Shown one piece after another: positions 1-11,825 of a DNA stretch of 64,000 nt. Position numbers and translations under genes: made by a program. Origin of the DNA: Cymbidium sinense. Lineage: Eukaryota; Streptophyta; Magnoliopsida; Asparagales; Orchidaceae. The DNA lies in contig CM038232.1 of assembly GCA_021442155.1 (NCBI GenBank), positions 60,109,436-60,173,435 of the forward strand, in the 5' to 3' direction. The notes under the pieces are model-generated. The model did no database searches. It was not told where the DNA came from and worked only from the letters and a program-made list of their open reading frames with translations. Position 1 is the first letter of the stretch, and every line of letters starts with the position of its first letter.

Positions 1-330
1 CTTCTTCCTACAATCAATATGACCAACATACCTACTCAACCAATTCATCCCCCAAATAATATCAAACTCAGTCAAAGTTAACACTATTAACTCAAACTCC
101 AATCTCTTTTTAGATCTCAATCTCTTAAACACGTGCACAATTAGCTATCATACAATCTCCAGTTGGTAAAATAATAGGAAAAATAGATCACAATATAATA
201 GAAGATAAATTCATAAATATAAAATATTTCTCAGAAATAAAGGAATGACTAGACCTAGAATCAAATAACACTCTACATGACTGTGCAAAAATATAAGTAG
301 TACTTGTGACAATATCAGACACATTCTTGG
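1..330 (-). pseudogene. Tekay/Del-like Ty3/gypsy protease remnant
   Basis: Read on the minus strand, this stretch encodes a retroviral-type aspartic protease fragment with the local sequence VLFDSRSSHSFIS. Chromovirus proteases of plants have a VLFDSGATHSFIS-like active site, so the match is clear. The DSR codons lie at 254-262 and the glycine of the expected DSG triad is replaced by arginine, which should abolish activity. It lies downstream (in element sense) of the gag remnant at 480-1,340, as expected for gag-pro order. The rest of pol would lie before base 1, outside the window. Several stops and frame changes are present, so this is a decayed copy. Confidence 0.7.
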
Positions 331-479
331 CTTCTTATCGAGTCAATGTTTACACTATAGCTTGCATTGGAGTAATAGAAATTGGAGTGGCAGAATCCCT
401 CTGAGTTCTTCCTAGTTATCTTCTAATAAACTTCCTCTACCTCTACTTGAAGATCCCTCACTGAAAACTCTAGGTGGTG

Positions 480-1340
480 CTATTCTCTATCTCCATGTTT
501 GTCTAAGATCTTGACCTTGAATATTTGATCTCCCTTTTGGTACCTTTTGTGGACAACTACATATGAAACAGTGCCCTGCAATCATATAACATTGACCTAG
601 ATGCCTCCTTTCACAAGCTTTACATATATATACACTACTAATAGTGCTTGTCGAACCACTACTAATAGATACTGATGGGTTCTTTCTTGAGCCTCTTGGT
701 TCAAATTAACTCCTTTTCCCACAAATACAACTCCTAGATGTCTCTCCACCAAATTGCTTCCAACTAGAATCCCAACATTGTTGAGTGGATGTCAGATTAT
801 TCTCCACTAATTTAGCTCTCTCCACTAGCTCAGTGAAATCTCTAATTCTGAATGAAACTAACAGGTATCTCAAACTACACTGAGTCTTCTCAAACATCTA
901 TAACATTTCTCCTGGTACAAACTCAAAGATAATTCTTCTATCTAGTTGAAGGAGGCCCAAACTACTCTCTAAAAGTATCAAAAACTTATCTCAAATAATT
1001 AAGACATTCAACTTGCCATAGAACTTTTATCCCTGATGGCCTAACCACCATCGCTTAGCCTCGATATCCAACAAAAACACTGCTAAGAAAACTTTGTGAT
1101 TCTCTGGACACTTTAAGCCTCAAATGTCTTATCCAACTGAAATAGCTAGTCCTCAGCTACTTGAGGTTCAACTACACCTTTGAAGCAAGGGAGCTTCAAC
1201 ATCAAAAATATCTATAAATTCTTGTCCCCATCCTCCACTTTAGTAATAGACATCTTACTCTGAGCCTCACAAATCAACTGAGCCATTAAGCTAGCAAAAT
1301 GAATCATAGAATCAAAAGACAACTCATATTGTACTCTATA
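480..1340 (-). pseudogene. Tekay/Del-like gag remnant with zinc knuckle
   Basis: The minus strand encodes a degraded chromovirus gag. A 63-residue open stretch at 706-897 contains RDFTELVERAKLVENNL, like the end of the capsid domain in plant Tekay-type gag. Downstream in sense, at about 548-623, is CKACERRHLGQC followed by CFIC, which matches the plant pattern C-X2-C-X4-H-X3-C and then a second CCHC knuckle. The second knuckle has lost its GH and final Cys spacing. Upstream, weak capsid similarity with a stop continues to about 960 (ESSLGLLQLDRRIIFEFVPG). Gag normally packages element RNA in virus-like particles; this copy has many stops and is inactive. Confidence 0.65.
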
Positions 1341-1524
1341 TCTGTAAGGTATGATTAGATATCTGCCCATCTATCATGTCTTGCTCTTGAGAATTCATAA
1401 CATCTTGTTTATAACACCAACACCTATAAACATATACCATACATCATAATGATATACATATAATATTAGTAAAAATATTGTTAAGCTACATAAATATCTA
1501 TCACTGAACAACTGATCATTCTTA

Positions 1525-1572
1525 TGGCTCTGATTATAAATAAATTCTTCCAAATCCATTGCTCTGAAATCA
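1525..1572 (-). other. Primer binding site region, initiator-Met tRNA type, possibly duplicated
   Basis: Plant chromoviruses prime on initiator methionine tRNA with a PBS of the form TGGTATCAGAGC. On the minus strand 1,561-1,572 reads TGATTTCAGAGC, and 1,525-1,538 reads TATAATCAGAGCCA. Both are mutated matches about 35 bases apart, suggesting a small tandem duplication. The first is the likely true site because the LTR edge (TATCATGACCC at 1,581, compare the common TGTCATGACCC) follows within 10 bases. Confidence 0.6.
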
Positions 1573-2214
1573 AATTAAACTATCATGACCCAAAATGATA
1601 TAACTCTTAAACTGAGGCGTTCACATTGTGTCAGATGTGTAGCAGACACTACCTAAGATCTATTTGGGAGAATTTATATTCTTCTTTTTTTCCACAGAGC
1701 CACTATTATCATTAATAAAATAAAAGTCATTTACTTCCATTTAGTTCATATCAAGAACTATATAATCATAAAAAGACTATACATAATAATCATGGCATGC
1801 ATCAATATTCATCAAAATAATAACATTATGATTGCAAAAGAATAGCTATATTCTAACAAAAGACATACCTATAAACAAGAACGGTAATCTTTCTCTAATC
1901 AAGCCGCTCCTTATTCTTTCCCTTTATTGAAAACATATACAAGTAAAGCAAGAATGAGTATATATACTGAGTGGGTTACATGAAATCTATTCTAAATTTT
2001 TAACATACTTTAATAAAATAATATCTACTATCAATTGCAGTGAATTAGCATGTTTGTTACAATTCATGAAAACTCCAGCATCTCAAAAACATTTTAGAAT
2101 TTAAAAGCATATAAAAAAATTAGATATATAATTCATGTTTAATATTGCATGTGGTCCATAGAAAAATACTGAAGCAAATAATACTTTTCAAACAATTCAT
2201 ATCATTTTCTTACT

Positions 2215-2490
<276 letters not shown>

Positions 2491-3479
2491 CAATTTACTT
2501 GTAAATCAAGCCACATACCTACATAGATATTTATAATGGATTAATACCAATAAATCAATATTTTGATAAAAAGGTGTAATTCATTATAGTATAAATGAAA
2601 TTTGCAAGTGTAAAATAATAGTAGAATTCATAGGTAAATTTGTGTGAATACATCAACAATCATAATTTACAAAACCATTTATATGCAATGTGCAAAATAA
2701 TATTTTGAAGTTTCTTATTTTAATCCAATCATCCTCCCTCATTGGAGTCAAATTAAATAAATCAAAACAAACTAACCAAATTAATTAAACAAAATAAATC
2801 ATCTGCTTCTCTTCAGTGAGATGCAAATCTTTCTAGTTCCCCTAGCATATCTCAAATTCAAATCCCCTAGCAGATTTCACAACCTCTTCTCCCTAGTGGA
2901 TGACTTGAACTTGCTCCCCTAATGGAGAGTTCACATTTTGATCCCTATTGGAACACCAAACCTAAATCAATAAATCAAATCAAATTTCTCCCTGGTGAGA
3001 CTCAAATTAAATCAAACCTATCATCCCCTAGTGGATGACTTAAACCTTTTCCCTAGTGGAAGGTTCACGTGCTCTATCCCTAGTGGATTCCTACTTCACT
3101 CTCTTATATTGTTGACATGAGTAGAGTCACATTGCACTAAGATCTTGATTCCTTCTACACCTTGGGTTAGGAGTAGATCAAACCTGTTAGTGCTTATGAT
3201 CGTTCGGTGTTGTTGTTCATCTTGATCAACACCAATACGTGCAGTGTACCTTGTTAGTCACACCACACCTATTGTGCACCCTTTGTTGACCTCATTTTTA
3301 GAATGAGCTCTTAACCTCTCCATCTTGGATATAGGATTCCTCTTAGACACTAAGAGTTCCTTAGTCTTAAGACACTCCTAGTGATTAGGTGAACACTTAA
3401 CTTAACCCTAGAGACTTAGAAGAGTTAGCCATAGGAATAGGTCATGCCTTAGGGATGTTAGGAAAACTTGCCTACCCTA

Positions 3480-5050
3480 TAGCTTCAACCAAATCCTTAC
3501 TTCCTTCTTTCAAGCCAAACTCCAAATCTAAACCAACTTCAAACTCAAACCAATTCCAAATCAACTTAAAACTCAAATCAATTCCAAATCATATCTCAAA
3601 TCAATTCCAACTTAATTGATTTTTTTCAAACCTTAAATCAATTCCAATTGATTTTCTAAAATCATGAATCAACTCCAAATGATTGACATCCATGATTGAA
3701 TTCCAAATCCAAAAATCCTTCCTAAGCCCTTTGATTTCATCTTATGGTCTTAGCTCAAATCAAATTCAAACTCAAGAGATTTTCTCATAACCCATTTATA
3801 TTCTCATTTATATTACCAAATATAAATGAAAGATAAATTCAAATAATCCAAATCAACTTCAAACTCAAATCTAATAAAAATCCAACCTAAACTTTTTCAA
3901 GTCAAATTCTTGAACTTAGCCAAATCAAATCCAAATCAATTCAAACACTTGGATTTTCTTCATCATTTAATCAATTCTTCAATCATGAAACCAAATATAA
4001 ACATAAACTTCAATCATCAAACCATAACTAAAATCAAAACTCAAACCCAAATCAAACTCATGTTCATAAGTCCATATGTGAGTTCAACCAAACTTGAATC
4101 AAGTCTTGATCAAGTCCATTGACACCTTTAGGCTCACTTAACCCAAAGTGACCTAAAGCACCCTTTAGAGCCAAATTATAATCCTACTTAAATTGGATTT
4201 AACTAAGCCCATCTAAGTCTCACATTGTGAGCAACAATCATCATAAGATGATCAATCACTCAAATTGGGTCAAACTAAGTCAAACCTAGCCTTTGACCAA
4301 GTAAATATTTGACTTAAATGAAACCTAAACTAGTCAAAATTCATCATAGGACAAATTTATTGAAACCATTGATCTAAACCAATTCATGATCAATGATTGG
4401 ACATGACCAAGTCATCATTTGAGCCGAACCTAGCCCAATTGGTCAGTTGACCCAAGTTGACCCAAGTTAGCCTAAAAAGTCAAAATTTGTTAAATCTTGA
4501 TCAAAGACAAATTGATTGCAACCAATGGGTCAAATTTATTCTAAATGACTTGTTGAACTTAACCAAAGCCTCAATTGGCCAACTAGACCCAACCTAGCCC
4601 AATTGACCATGAACCCAACTTGACCTAAAAGGTCAAACCAAGTCAAAATCAAATCAAACTAAAATTGATTGAAACCAAAGCTTACAAAATATTTCAAATG
4701 ACCAACCAAACCTAAACCAACCCATGACCTAACCCAATTAGGTCAAATGGGTCAAATTGGTCAACTTGACCCATTTGACCTAAGTAATCTCAAATGAACC
4801 AAAACTAATTATAAATCAAATTGAACCAAACCAATGAAACCAAACCACTCCAAATGGTCGTATGAACTTGACCCATCCCTTGGTTTGACCTAATTTTGCC
4901 AATTGGTCAACTTGAACTAAGTTTACCCTTTTTGACATGAGCCAAATCAAGTAAACTCCAAATTCATTGAAAATTGGCACAACCCATTTTCCAATTATTC
5001 CAAATCGCCAAAATTGAAATCTATGCCAAATGACCATTTTACCCTTAGGT
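3480..5050 (+). repeat. G-poor, TTGACC/GGTCAA-rich zone of LTR A
   Basis: The plus strand is dominated by A, C and T with phrases such as AAATCAATTCC and GACCCAATTGGTCAA. Between 4,260 and 4,960 I count more than 20 matches to TTGAC(C/T) or its complement. The same zone exists in copy B (about 25,440-27,020) and copy C (55,500-56,340). It looks like a diverged short tandem repeat, not coding sequence. TTGAC(C/T) is also the W-box core bound by plant WRKY factors. Confidence 0.75.
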
Positions 5051-8000
5051 CAAAGGGTAGCCTATGGCCAATTCTGCTTGAAATTTGGTCAAATCCTTTT
5101 CATGGTCACTTGGCATCCTCTTAGTGGTCCATTTGGACACCAAGGGATGTGGTGCACATGACCCAATGGGTTTGGGTCAGCCAACCCAAAGACAAAATTG
5201 ACCACCCAATGGAAAATGAGCACATGTAATCACTCCCACACTCATTTTAGCACATGGGCAACTCCTCCACTACACTCCCCTGCCAAAACTGAACCATGTG
5301 AAGCTCTAACAACCTAATAAACCCATTCCATCTCATCAATTGATCCAAAATGACAAAGGAGCTCATGAACATCTGATCCAAGTAGGGGAAGATATACTCC
5401 CCCTAGTTTCATTCCAATTCACATCACTTACAAACAATTGAACCCTAGGAACTCAGAGGAAGCTCCCCAAGCTCTCCCAAACATTCCTAGGCTCAATTGA
5501 TTTCTCCATTTCTTGGTTTGCCTAAGTGGGGAGGTGAATGAGAATTCCACTTTTCTCAACACTTCACCAAAGTCTAATTCCTCTTGCCAGCACCATCAGG
5601 GAGGCAAGTCGAACTCACCCAAGGTGTTTTCCAGGAAACCAAGCCATGGGAAGGAGGAGCTAGACCAAAGTCGCAAGCCATTGAAGGGAGCTTTGGCCAA
5701 TAGAAAGATCCATTTCATCTCAAGCCTTTAAACCTTTAACAAGCCTTCATCTCTACTAGACGAAGCTATCTTAATGTTTGGGAGGGCCGGTGATAGCCTT
5801 GGGTGAGGTATGCTTGAAAACTGAGCTTAGTTATAGAATTATTTGGTCCATTGTGAAGGGAAGTGTAATCCCAATAGAATTCCATGGTTGGATGTCTTTC
5901 TCTTTACTCTTAGATGGTGTGTGTTCAATTCTAGCTCAATCCAAGCTAAAGTGAGGTCGAATCAAGCCATGGAGGATGGATGGTCTCCGTCTCTTACATG
6001 CGAGGGCAAGGATGAATCATGGACCATCCATCCCGCATGTTTTGGATGGACGGTCCTGATTAATACGTTTAGATCTAGTGATTAATCCTTTAGAAATCAT
6101 GGGTTTAATACTGACCTTCTAATATTTGATCAGACGGTCCAAGAAGAAAATGCGTAGCACCACCGATTGACATGACATTTAATTTGACTACTTAAATAAC
6201 CAATCCTGCCACTCCATGTGGAAAGCGCGCGCCGCGTCAACCGCCCATGTGGTGTCAACGGGATTAGTTATATAATTAGGGGATTTAATGACCTATTAAT
6301 CATAAAAACTTCAAAAATACATAATAAAATGTAGAAAAATCAAAAAATATAAATGATGGCTCATTTTAATGATAATTCAGTGAGGAATAATATAAATATG
6401 TTTCTAATTGATGTTGAACAGTGAATTTTTGTTATTTAGGGTTTTTTTTTGAAATATTAATAAACTTAATTACTCCCTAATGACTTCATTAATTAATTCT
6501 AAATTTTTCAGGCATATTTTGGGGGATGACCTCTGCCTCCTCTAATTTTCTTGAAATTTATTAATGAGTTAATTAGGAAAATCAATTATTGAATCCCTAA
6601 TCACACTCTTAATGTAATTAAGGGTAATTAAGCATGTGAAAATTGATTTAACCACTTAATTAAGATAAATATATATTATTTAAGTGATTAGGAGGTTTAT
6701 GAAATAATTTTGGGATATTTTTCTTAAGATATTTCCTAAATCACCTTTCTTCCTTAATCCAAACCTAATTAAGGGTTAATCCACTAATGATCTTCTTAAT
6801 TAGCTTAATCAAAATTTCAAAATCAATCTAAACTTAATCAATCCTTTGTTGGGTAGATCCTTAGGTGTTCAAAAGTCTAAGGTTAATTTAAGGAAATCAT
6901 ATCCAACTCACATGTGTGGGAAGGTTATGAAAGTACTTAATTAATTCCTTTAGCTTAATAAATCAATAATTGTGAGCCAATTACATTAGACCCCTTGCTT
7001 TCTTAGGTGCATTACTAATTTAAATTCAATGTGGTTGCATATCATATGTTGGCTCATAATTGTTAGGTTAATTATGTTAAGGTGGCATAGGTAAAGGCTA
7101 ATTAATGATCTTAATGTACACATTAAGCTAAGAAAATATAAAATCAATCTAATGGTTCTATAAAAAAATTGAATTAAAAGAACACACACATGTGGTAGGT
7201 GGGTTAGGACCGACAAACCTTTTTGCACTTCCTAAAATCAAATCAAACTCAAAATTAAAACAAACTTTCTTTAAACAACTTTGATTCACTTTAAATGATC
7301 TTATCCCATAGGATTGTATTTAGGAATAAATTAGGGTGAATGAAGTTACATGCTTACATCACTTTATTTCTTTCCTAACATGCTAAATATTATTTTTCAT
7401 ATAAAATCATGCATTCATGTATTTTGAAAAATAAAATCAATGAAATGTTTCCTTTATGTCAAATTGCATGTTTTGGCTAAAGTAAGAATATGAATGGCTA
7501 TTATCACTATTAAATACAAAATTATTTTTAAAACCTATAAATCAAAGATTACAAATGAAAGTTATGCTACTTATAATTACTTATAAGCTTGCATGTGAGT
7601 ATAACGTAAGGTGTGCATTATATGACTTTTCCTTCTCTTCTCTTTTAACATAGTTTTGAATAGGATTTGCAAAGTGCATAGTTCATTTAAAAAGAACACA
7701 ACACTTGCTTGAATCTATTCCTATTCATTCCTATGTTATCATTTAAGAAGGATCTTTACATTTACATATGTAAATTGCATAACCAAATCAAAGATAAAAA
7801 TCTTTCGCATGACTCTTTTTCCATTCATTTCTTTTTATACATGCACATATATTTAAGAAAAGTGGTATATTAGTTTGGACATCTTGGGGTTGTGAGGCTT
7901 TAAGTAGCCCTAAGAAGGTCTTGTATCTTATACCCTTGGTGTAGAAAACATTGGCATCGTACTCACTTATGTCTTTCATACATGTAAATATGCATTTGAT

Positions 8001-9056
8001 TAATGGATAAAAGAATCCCTTTCTTTTCTACATAACAAAATCATGCATCATAAAACATCCTAATTTTCTTAAGCAACATCTCTTAACATTCATCATTAAG
8101 GTGTGCTAAATATTTACATTTTCATGTATAGATATGCTTAGGGTCATTTCATGTGCATGATACACATGTTGGAAAAAATAAAGTGTTGTGTGTTTTGTGA
8201 TAGTAATTCACTTTAATTAATCCTAAAATGTCTTTCTTATTTGAATAGGTTTATTTAGAGAAAATCTAAACTTAGGATTAATTAAAACACATAATAAAAC
8301 ATTCACTAAAAAATCATTAATGAATCTACCTTAGAAATTACTTTAGGGAGGAAAGAGAAGTTCTCTTCTCTTTTCCTCTCTTTACAACACTTAGTAGTTA
8401 AGTGTAGGTTCATTCACACCAAATAAAATCATCAAATAAAATTAAAAAATTAACTGAATCACTTTAAATAAACCACCCTTTAAGTTGAACCCCTTCATAC
8501 TTAGAAAACTCTAACCATAAAGCCTAGCTAAGACATACCACATAAGCCTTAAATGGCCCACACATTAGGCTAAGTCACCATTTATAGTCCTATGTTAGGG
8601 CAGTGCATGGTTTGATGCCTGATTTTATTTTGTGATGTGATATTTTAGTCTGGATGCTAGGGTGTATTTGCATAGACTAAATGGTAGGATGATCTTAGTC
8701 TAATCATTATCTTCTGCAGGGGATTGTGCTTAAGAGGCGTTGTAATAAAAATAATAAATATTTTTGCTATGCAGGTTGCTTATACCCCTAAGCATAATCA
8801 AAAATATACCAGGTGGACTTGGATACCCATTTGTGGGGTGTTAATTCCAATTTATTTATATTCATGCTTGGGATTGTGTGGTTTGTTTAGCTAATCTTTA
8901 TTTTTTAGGTTTTTGTTAGATTTACTTTTCCATTTTCTTGAAATTTTATAATTAACATTTGGAATGAATATTATGGGGGATTAGGATGAACATTGATCAT
9001 AAGGCTATGTCTTATGCACCATGTGAAGCCTTTAGAGCAACCACATACCAACCAAC

Positions 9057-9096
9057 AAAAAGAAAAAAGAAGAAAAAAGAAAGAAAAAAAGAAGAG
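9057..9096 (+). repeat. Variable purine tract in LTR A
   Basis: A run of A and G built on GAAAAAAGAA-type units sits at the same place in all three LTR copies (30,857-30,901 in B, about 60,848-60,930 in C) but differs in unit and length each time. It follows a shared CCAACCAA-like or CCAATAAAG-like lead and is followed by a conserved CCCATAA(T/C)A. Confidence 0.8.
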
Positions 9097-10704
9097 CCCC
9101 ATAATATGAATTCCTTTTTGATTGTAATTAATTCATTTGTAATCCAAGTTGTATAAGGGTAGAGCTCGGCTACCCAATTTTTTTTCGAGTTTGTGTGGTG
9201 GAGCTTGACCATAAAAGGGGTCTTATTCTTGTATGCTAGCTTTATAAATTATTTGATGTTTGTTTAGCTTGTGCATTAAGATGACATGTTTTTCCTAGTT
9301 TCTCTCTTTCTTTGATGAATGGCTTGGATGCAATTAGGATCTTAGAGAGAAATAAATTTTCTATCTAATTAATCAACTCAAAACTAAAAATTAATAACTC
9401 ACAACCTCACCTAAAGCCTAGGTTATAAAAAATGATAAAATATTTAGCAACCCCTTAGTTGGATGTTGTATGTTTCATTCATAAAAAAGCATCTTGCTTC
9501 ACTCTTGCTTATGGAGGGCTTCCACCTTTACTAGAGAACTTGGTTGACCTTTGAGAGCCATAGTGAAAACACATCTCCTTCTTGCTAATTTTGGCCCATA
9601 ATCCAATTTCTCATGCATTAGGCATATGAATCCCATAACCTGTGTCAAATCAATTGTCCAAAAATAAAAATAAAAAATAATAAAATTTTCATTAGATTTA
9701 AGTCATTAATCATTTCCTTAGATGATCTAGTCTCTTAGGGAGTTTGTTTAAGGACTTAGTCTCTTTTTAAATAAATAACATCCTGGCTATCTTATAAAAA
9801 CATATGACTTGCTTACATATATTTAAAATCATAGGAGGAGTTAGTTGCCGCCTGCTCCCAAGCGGTTGTAAGTTCAAACTATTAGGTGGTTTATTCTCTC
9901 TTGTGCAGGTAAACAAAATACCCATTTTTGTCATAGATTTAGGTCATTCCTTGGCTCTCGCCAAAGCTCCCTAGATTTAGGTTCAGAGGTTGCTAATTCC
10001 CTTTGTGGGCTACAAGCATAAATCCTCACCTCTTAGGAATTTTCATGATCTTGTGTTGTGGAATTGTAAGTCCTAGATTTCTAATAAAAATTCAACTCAA
10101 ACAAATAAATAACTAAAACTTTAAAAATTTAAAGCCCAATCATAAGATAATTTGGGATGCTTACTAGGCTTCCTAGTATCATAAGCATCCCCTACTTATC
10201 TTCCTTTATTTTTGATAATAACTCCCTCCTCTTGATCAATCCCACTTGACCTTCTAAAAATAAACTAATTGATTAATAGTCCTATATTTGAAATCTTTGG
10301 GGACAACGATCATTTACCTTAATTAAGAGTATTCTTAAGGAGTCTCATTCCTTAAGAGGTAATTAACTATGGGGGATTACCTCTATAGGGAACTTAACGA
10401 ACTCGATTTAAAATAAATCCTACTCTACTTTTCCATGTAAAGTAGGAGAAGAATCTCTGCTACATCCGAAGACCCATAGTCCTTAGGAGTCCTTATTAAG
10501 GTGATTAGGTCCATTGTAGGAAGGTTACTTCTGTCTCTCGAGATAGTACATCATTCCTCAATGTCGTACCTAATCACCTTAATATGAACATCTGTGGATC
10601 TACTTGGTGTCCAACACAAGAAATTTGTTATTTTTGTTCTTCATTTATTTTTCCTCAAAAAGATAGAAGAAGAAAAAAATAATAAAAAATCACCACAGAT
10701 TTTT

Positions 10705-10724
10705 CTAACGACTCCGCTAGGGAA
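10705..10724 (+). other. Primer binding site-like sequence after LTR A
   Basis: Eight bases after the terminal CACCACA the sequence reads CTAACGACTCCGCTAGGGA. From memory, many Tat/Ogre/Retand elements have a PBS of the form GGCGACTCCGCTGGGGA, assigned to an arginine tRNA. The match is strong apart from two or three substitutions. Position and similarity together mark 10,697 as the LTR 3' edge and the plus strand as the coding strand. Confidence 0.7.
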
Positions 10725-11150
10725 GGTTCCTCTCTTCAGGTTTGGTAAATGATCGTTATCTCCAAGTATCGATAGTGGATTTGTACTTTGTATGAATTCA
10801 AGACTATCCTTCTTTTTTGTTGGCACTTAGCTTTTTTCATCCTTAAGCTAAGCTAGCCAACATCCTTTAGGTTTTAGGACCTCACTCCGTGTGGGTCTTA
10901 AAACTCTTATTGGGTTTCTCAAAAGGTGAAAATAAAATTTTAAAAAAGAAATAATTAAAGACTTCCTTCATACCATTTCCATGATAAGTAAGGTTCATTC
11001 CAAAAATAAAGAAAAATAAATCTTTTATAAAAATAAAAATTTCAAAAAAGTACTTTTTTAAAATGCACATAATAAAATGTTTGCACAAAACAATTTTATA
11101 AATCAACCTCATCTAACAATCTTCATGATTGTTATATGTAGGATCACTTT
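10725..11150 (+). other. Non-coding leader between PBS and first array
   Basis: AT-rich sequence with no recognisable domain. Short minus-strand open frames here are poly-Lys/Phe-like and have no support as genes. Confidence 0.6.
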
Positions 11151-11825
11151 CAAAAATCAAAATCAACAATCATATTTTCCAAAAAACATAATGAATATCC
11201 TCATTTAATTTATTGAATGAAGATTTTATTCCCAAAAATAAAACCAACAATCATCTTTTCAAAAATAAAATCAATGATCATCTTTTCAAAAATAAAATCA
11301 ATAATCATCTTTTCAAAATAAAATCAATAATCATCTTTTCAAAAAATAAAATCAATAATCATCTTTTTAAAAATAAAACCAAGAATCACATTTTCAAAAA
11401 TAAAATCCAAAAATCATATTTTCCAAAAGCACAAATGAACATCTTTATTCAATTTATTGAATGAAAATTTCTTTTTCAAAAATCAAAATCAACAATCATC
11501 TTTTCAAAAAAATAAAATCTAAAATCAAATTTTCGAAAGTACAAATGAACATCTTCATCCAATTTATTGAATCGAGATTTTATTTTCAAAATAAAATCAA
11601 CAATCATCTTTTCAAAAATAAAATCCAAAATCATATTTTTCAAAAGCACAAATGAACATCCTCATTCAATTTATTGAACAAAGATTTCATTTCCAAAACA
11701 AAATCAATAATCCTCTTTTCAAAAATAAAATCAACAATCATCTTTTCAAAAATAAAATCAACAATCATATTTTCAAAAACATAATCAACAATCATCTTTT
11801 CAAAAAATAATTTAAAATAAATTTG
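11150..11825 (+). repeat. Leader tandem array 1, about 26-bp units
   Basis: Units of the form AAAATCAACAATCATCTTTTC with an A-run recur about every 26 bases. They are broken every 230 to 250 bases by a longer motif containing AATGAACATC(C/T)TCATTCAATTTATTGAA, giving a second-order periodicity. Open frames through it on the plus strand are Lys/Asn/Phe repeats and are not genes. Confidence 0.85.

Larger units (their letters stand above)
2706..10697 (+). repeat. Left giant LTR (copy A) of Tat/Ogre-like element
   Basis: This roughly 8.0-kb block is collinear with 24,622-32,482 over its whole length: for example 2,790 matches 24,755, 5,130 matches 27,100, 7,501 matches 29,353 and 10,561 matches 32,340. 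Over one hand-aligned block of about 305 bases (from 7,501 and 29,353) I count 18 differences, about 6 percent. It ends CACCACA at 10,697 and a PBS-like sequence follows directly. The left edge is uncertain by tens of bases, because A and B diverge into different sequence near 2,706-2,730. No protein is recognisable. Internally it has a G-poor, TTGACC-rich zone (3,480-5,050), a variable purine tract (9,057-9,096) and AT-rich unique sequence. Confidence 0.75.

Noticed and set aside
5843..6085. Open frame whose sequence is partly conserved at 27,810-28,007 (GWTVLINTF, DESWTIH)
   Set aside because: Conservation follows from LTR duplication. Frames do not extend equally, copy C lacks the frame, and no domain is visible.
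9012..9212. 66-codon minus-strand frame with a Phe/Leu-rich, membrane-like segment
   Set aside because: The hydrophobic run is the antisense of the variable purine tract and is not preserved in the other LTR copies.
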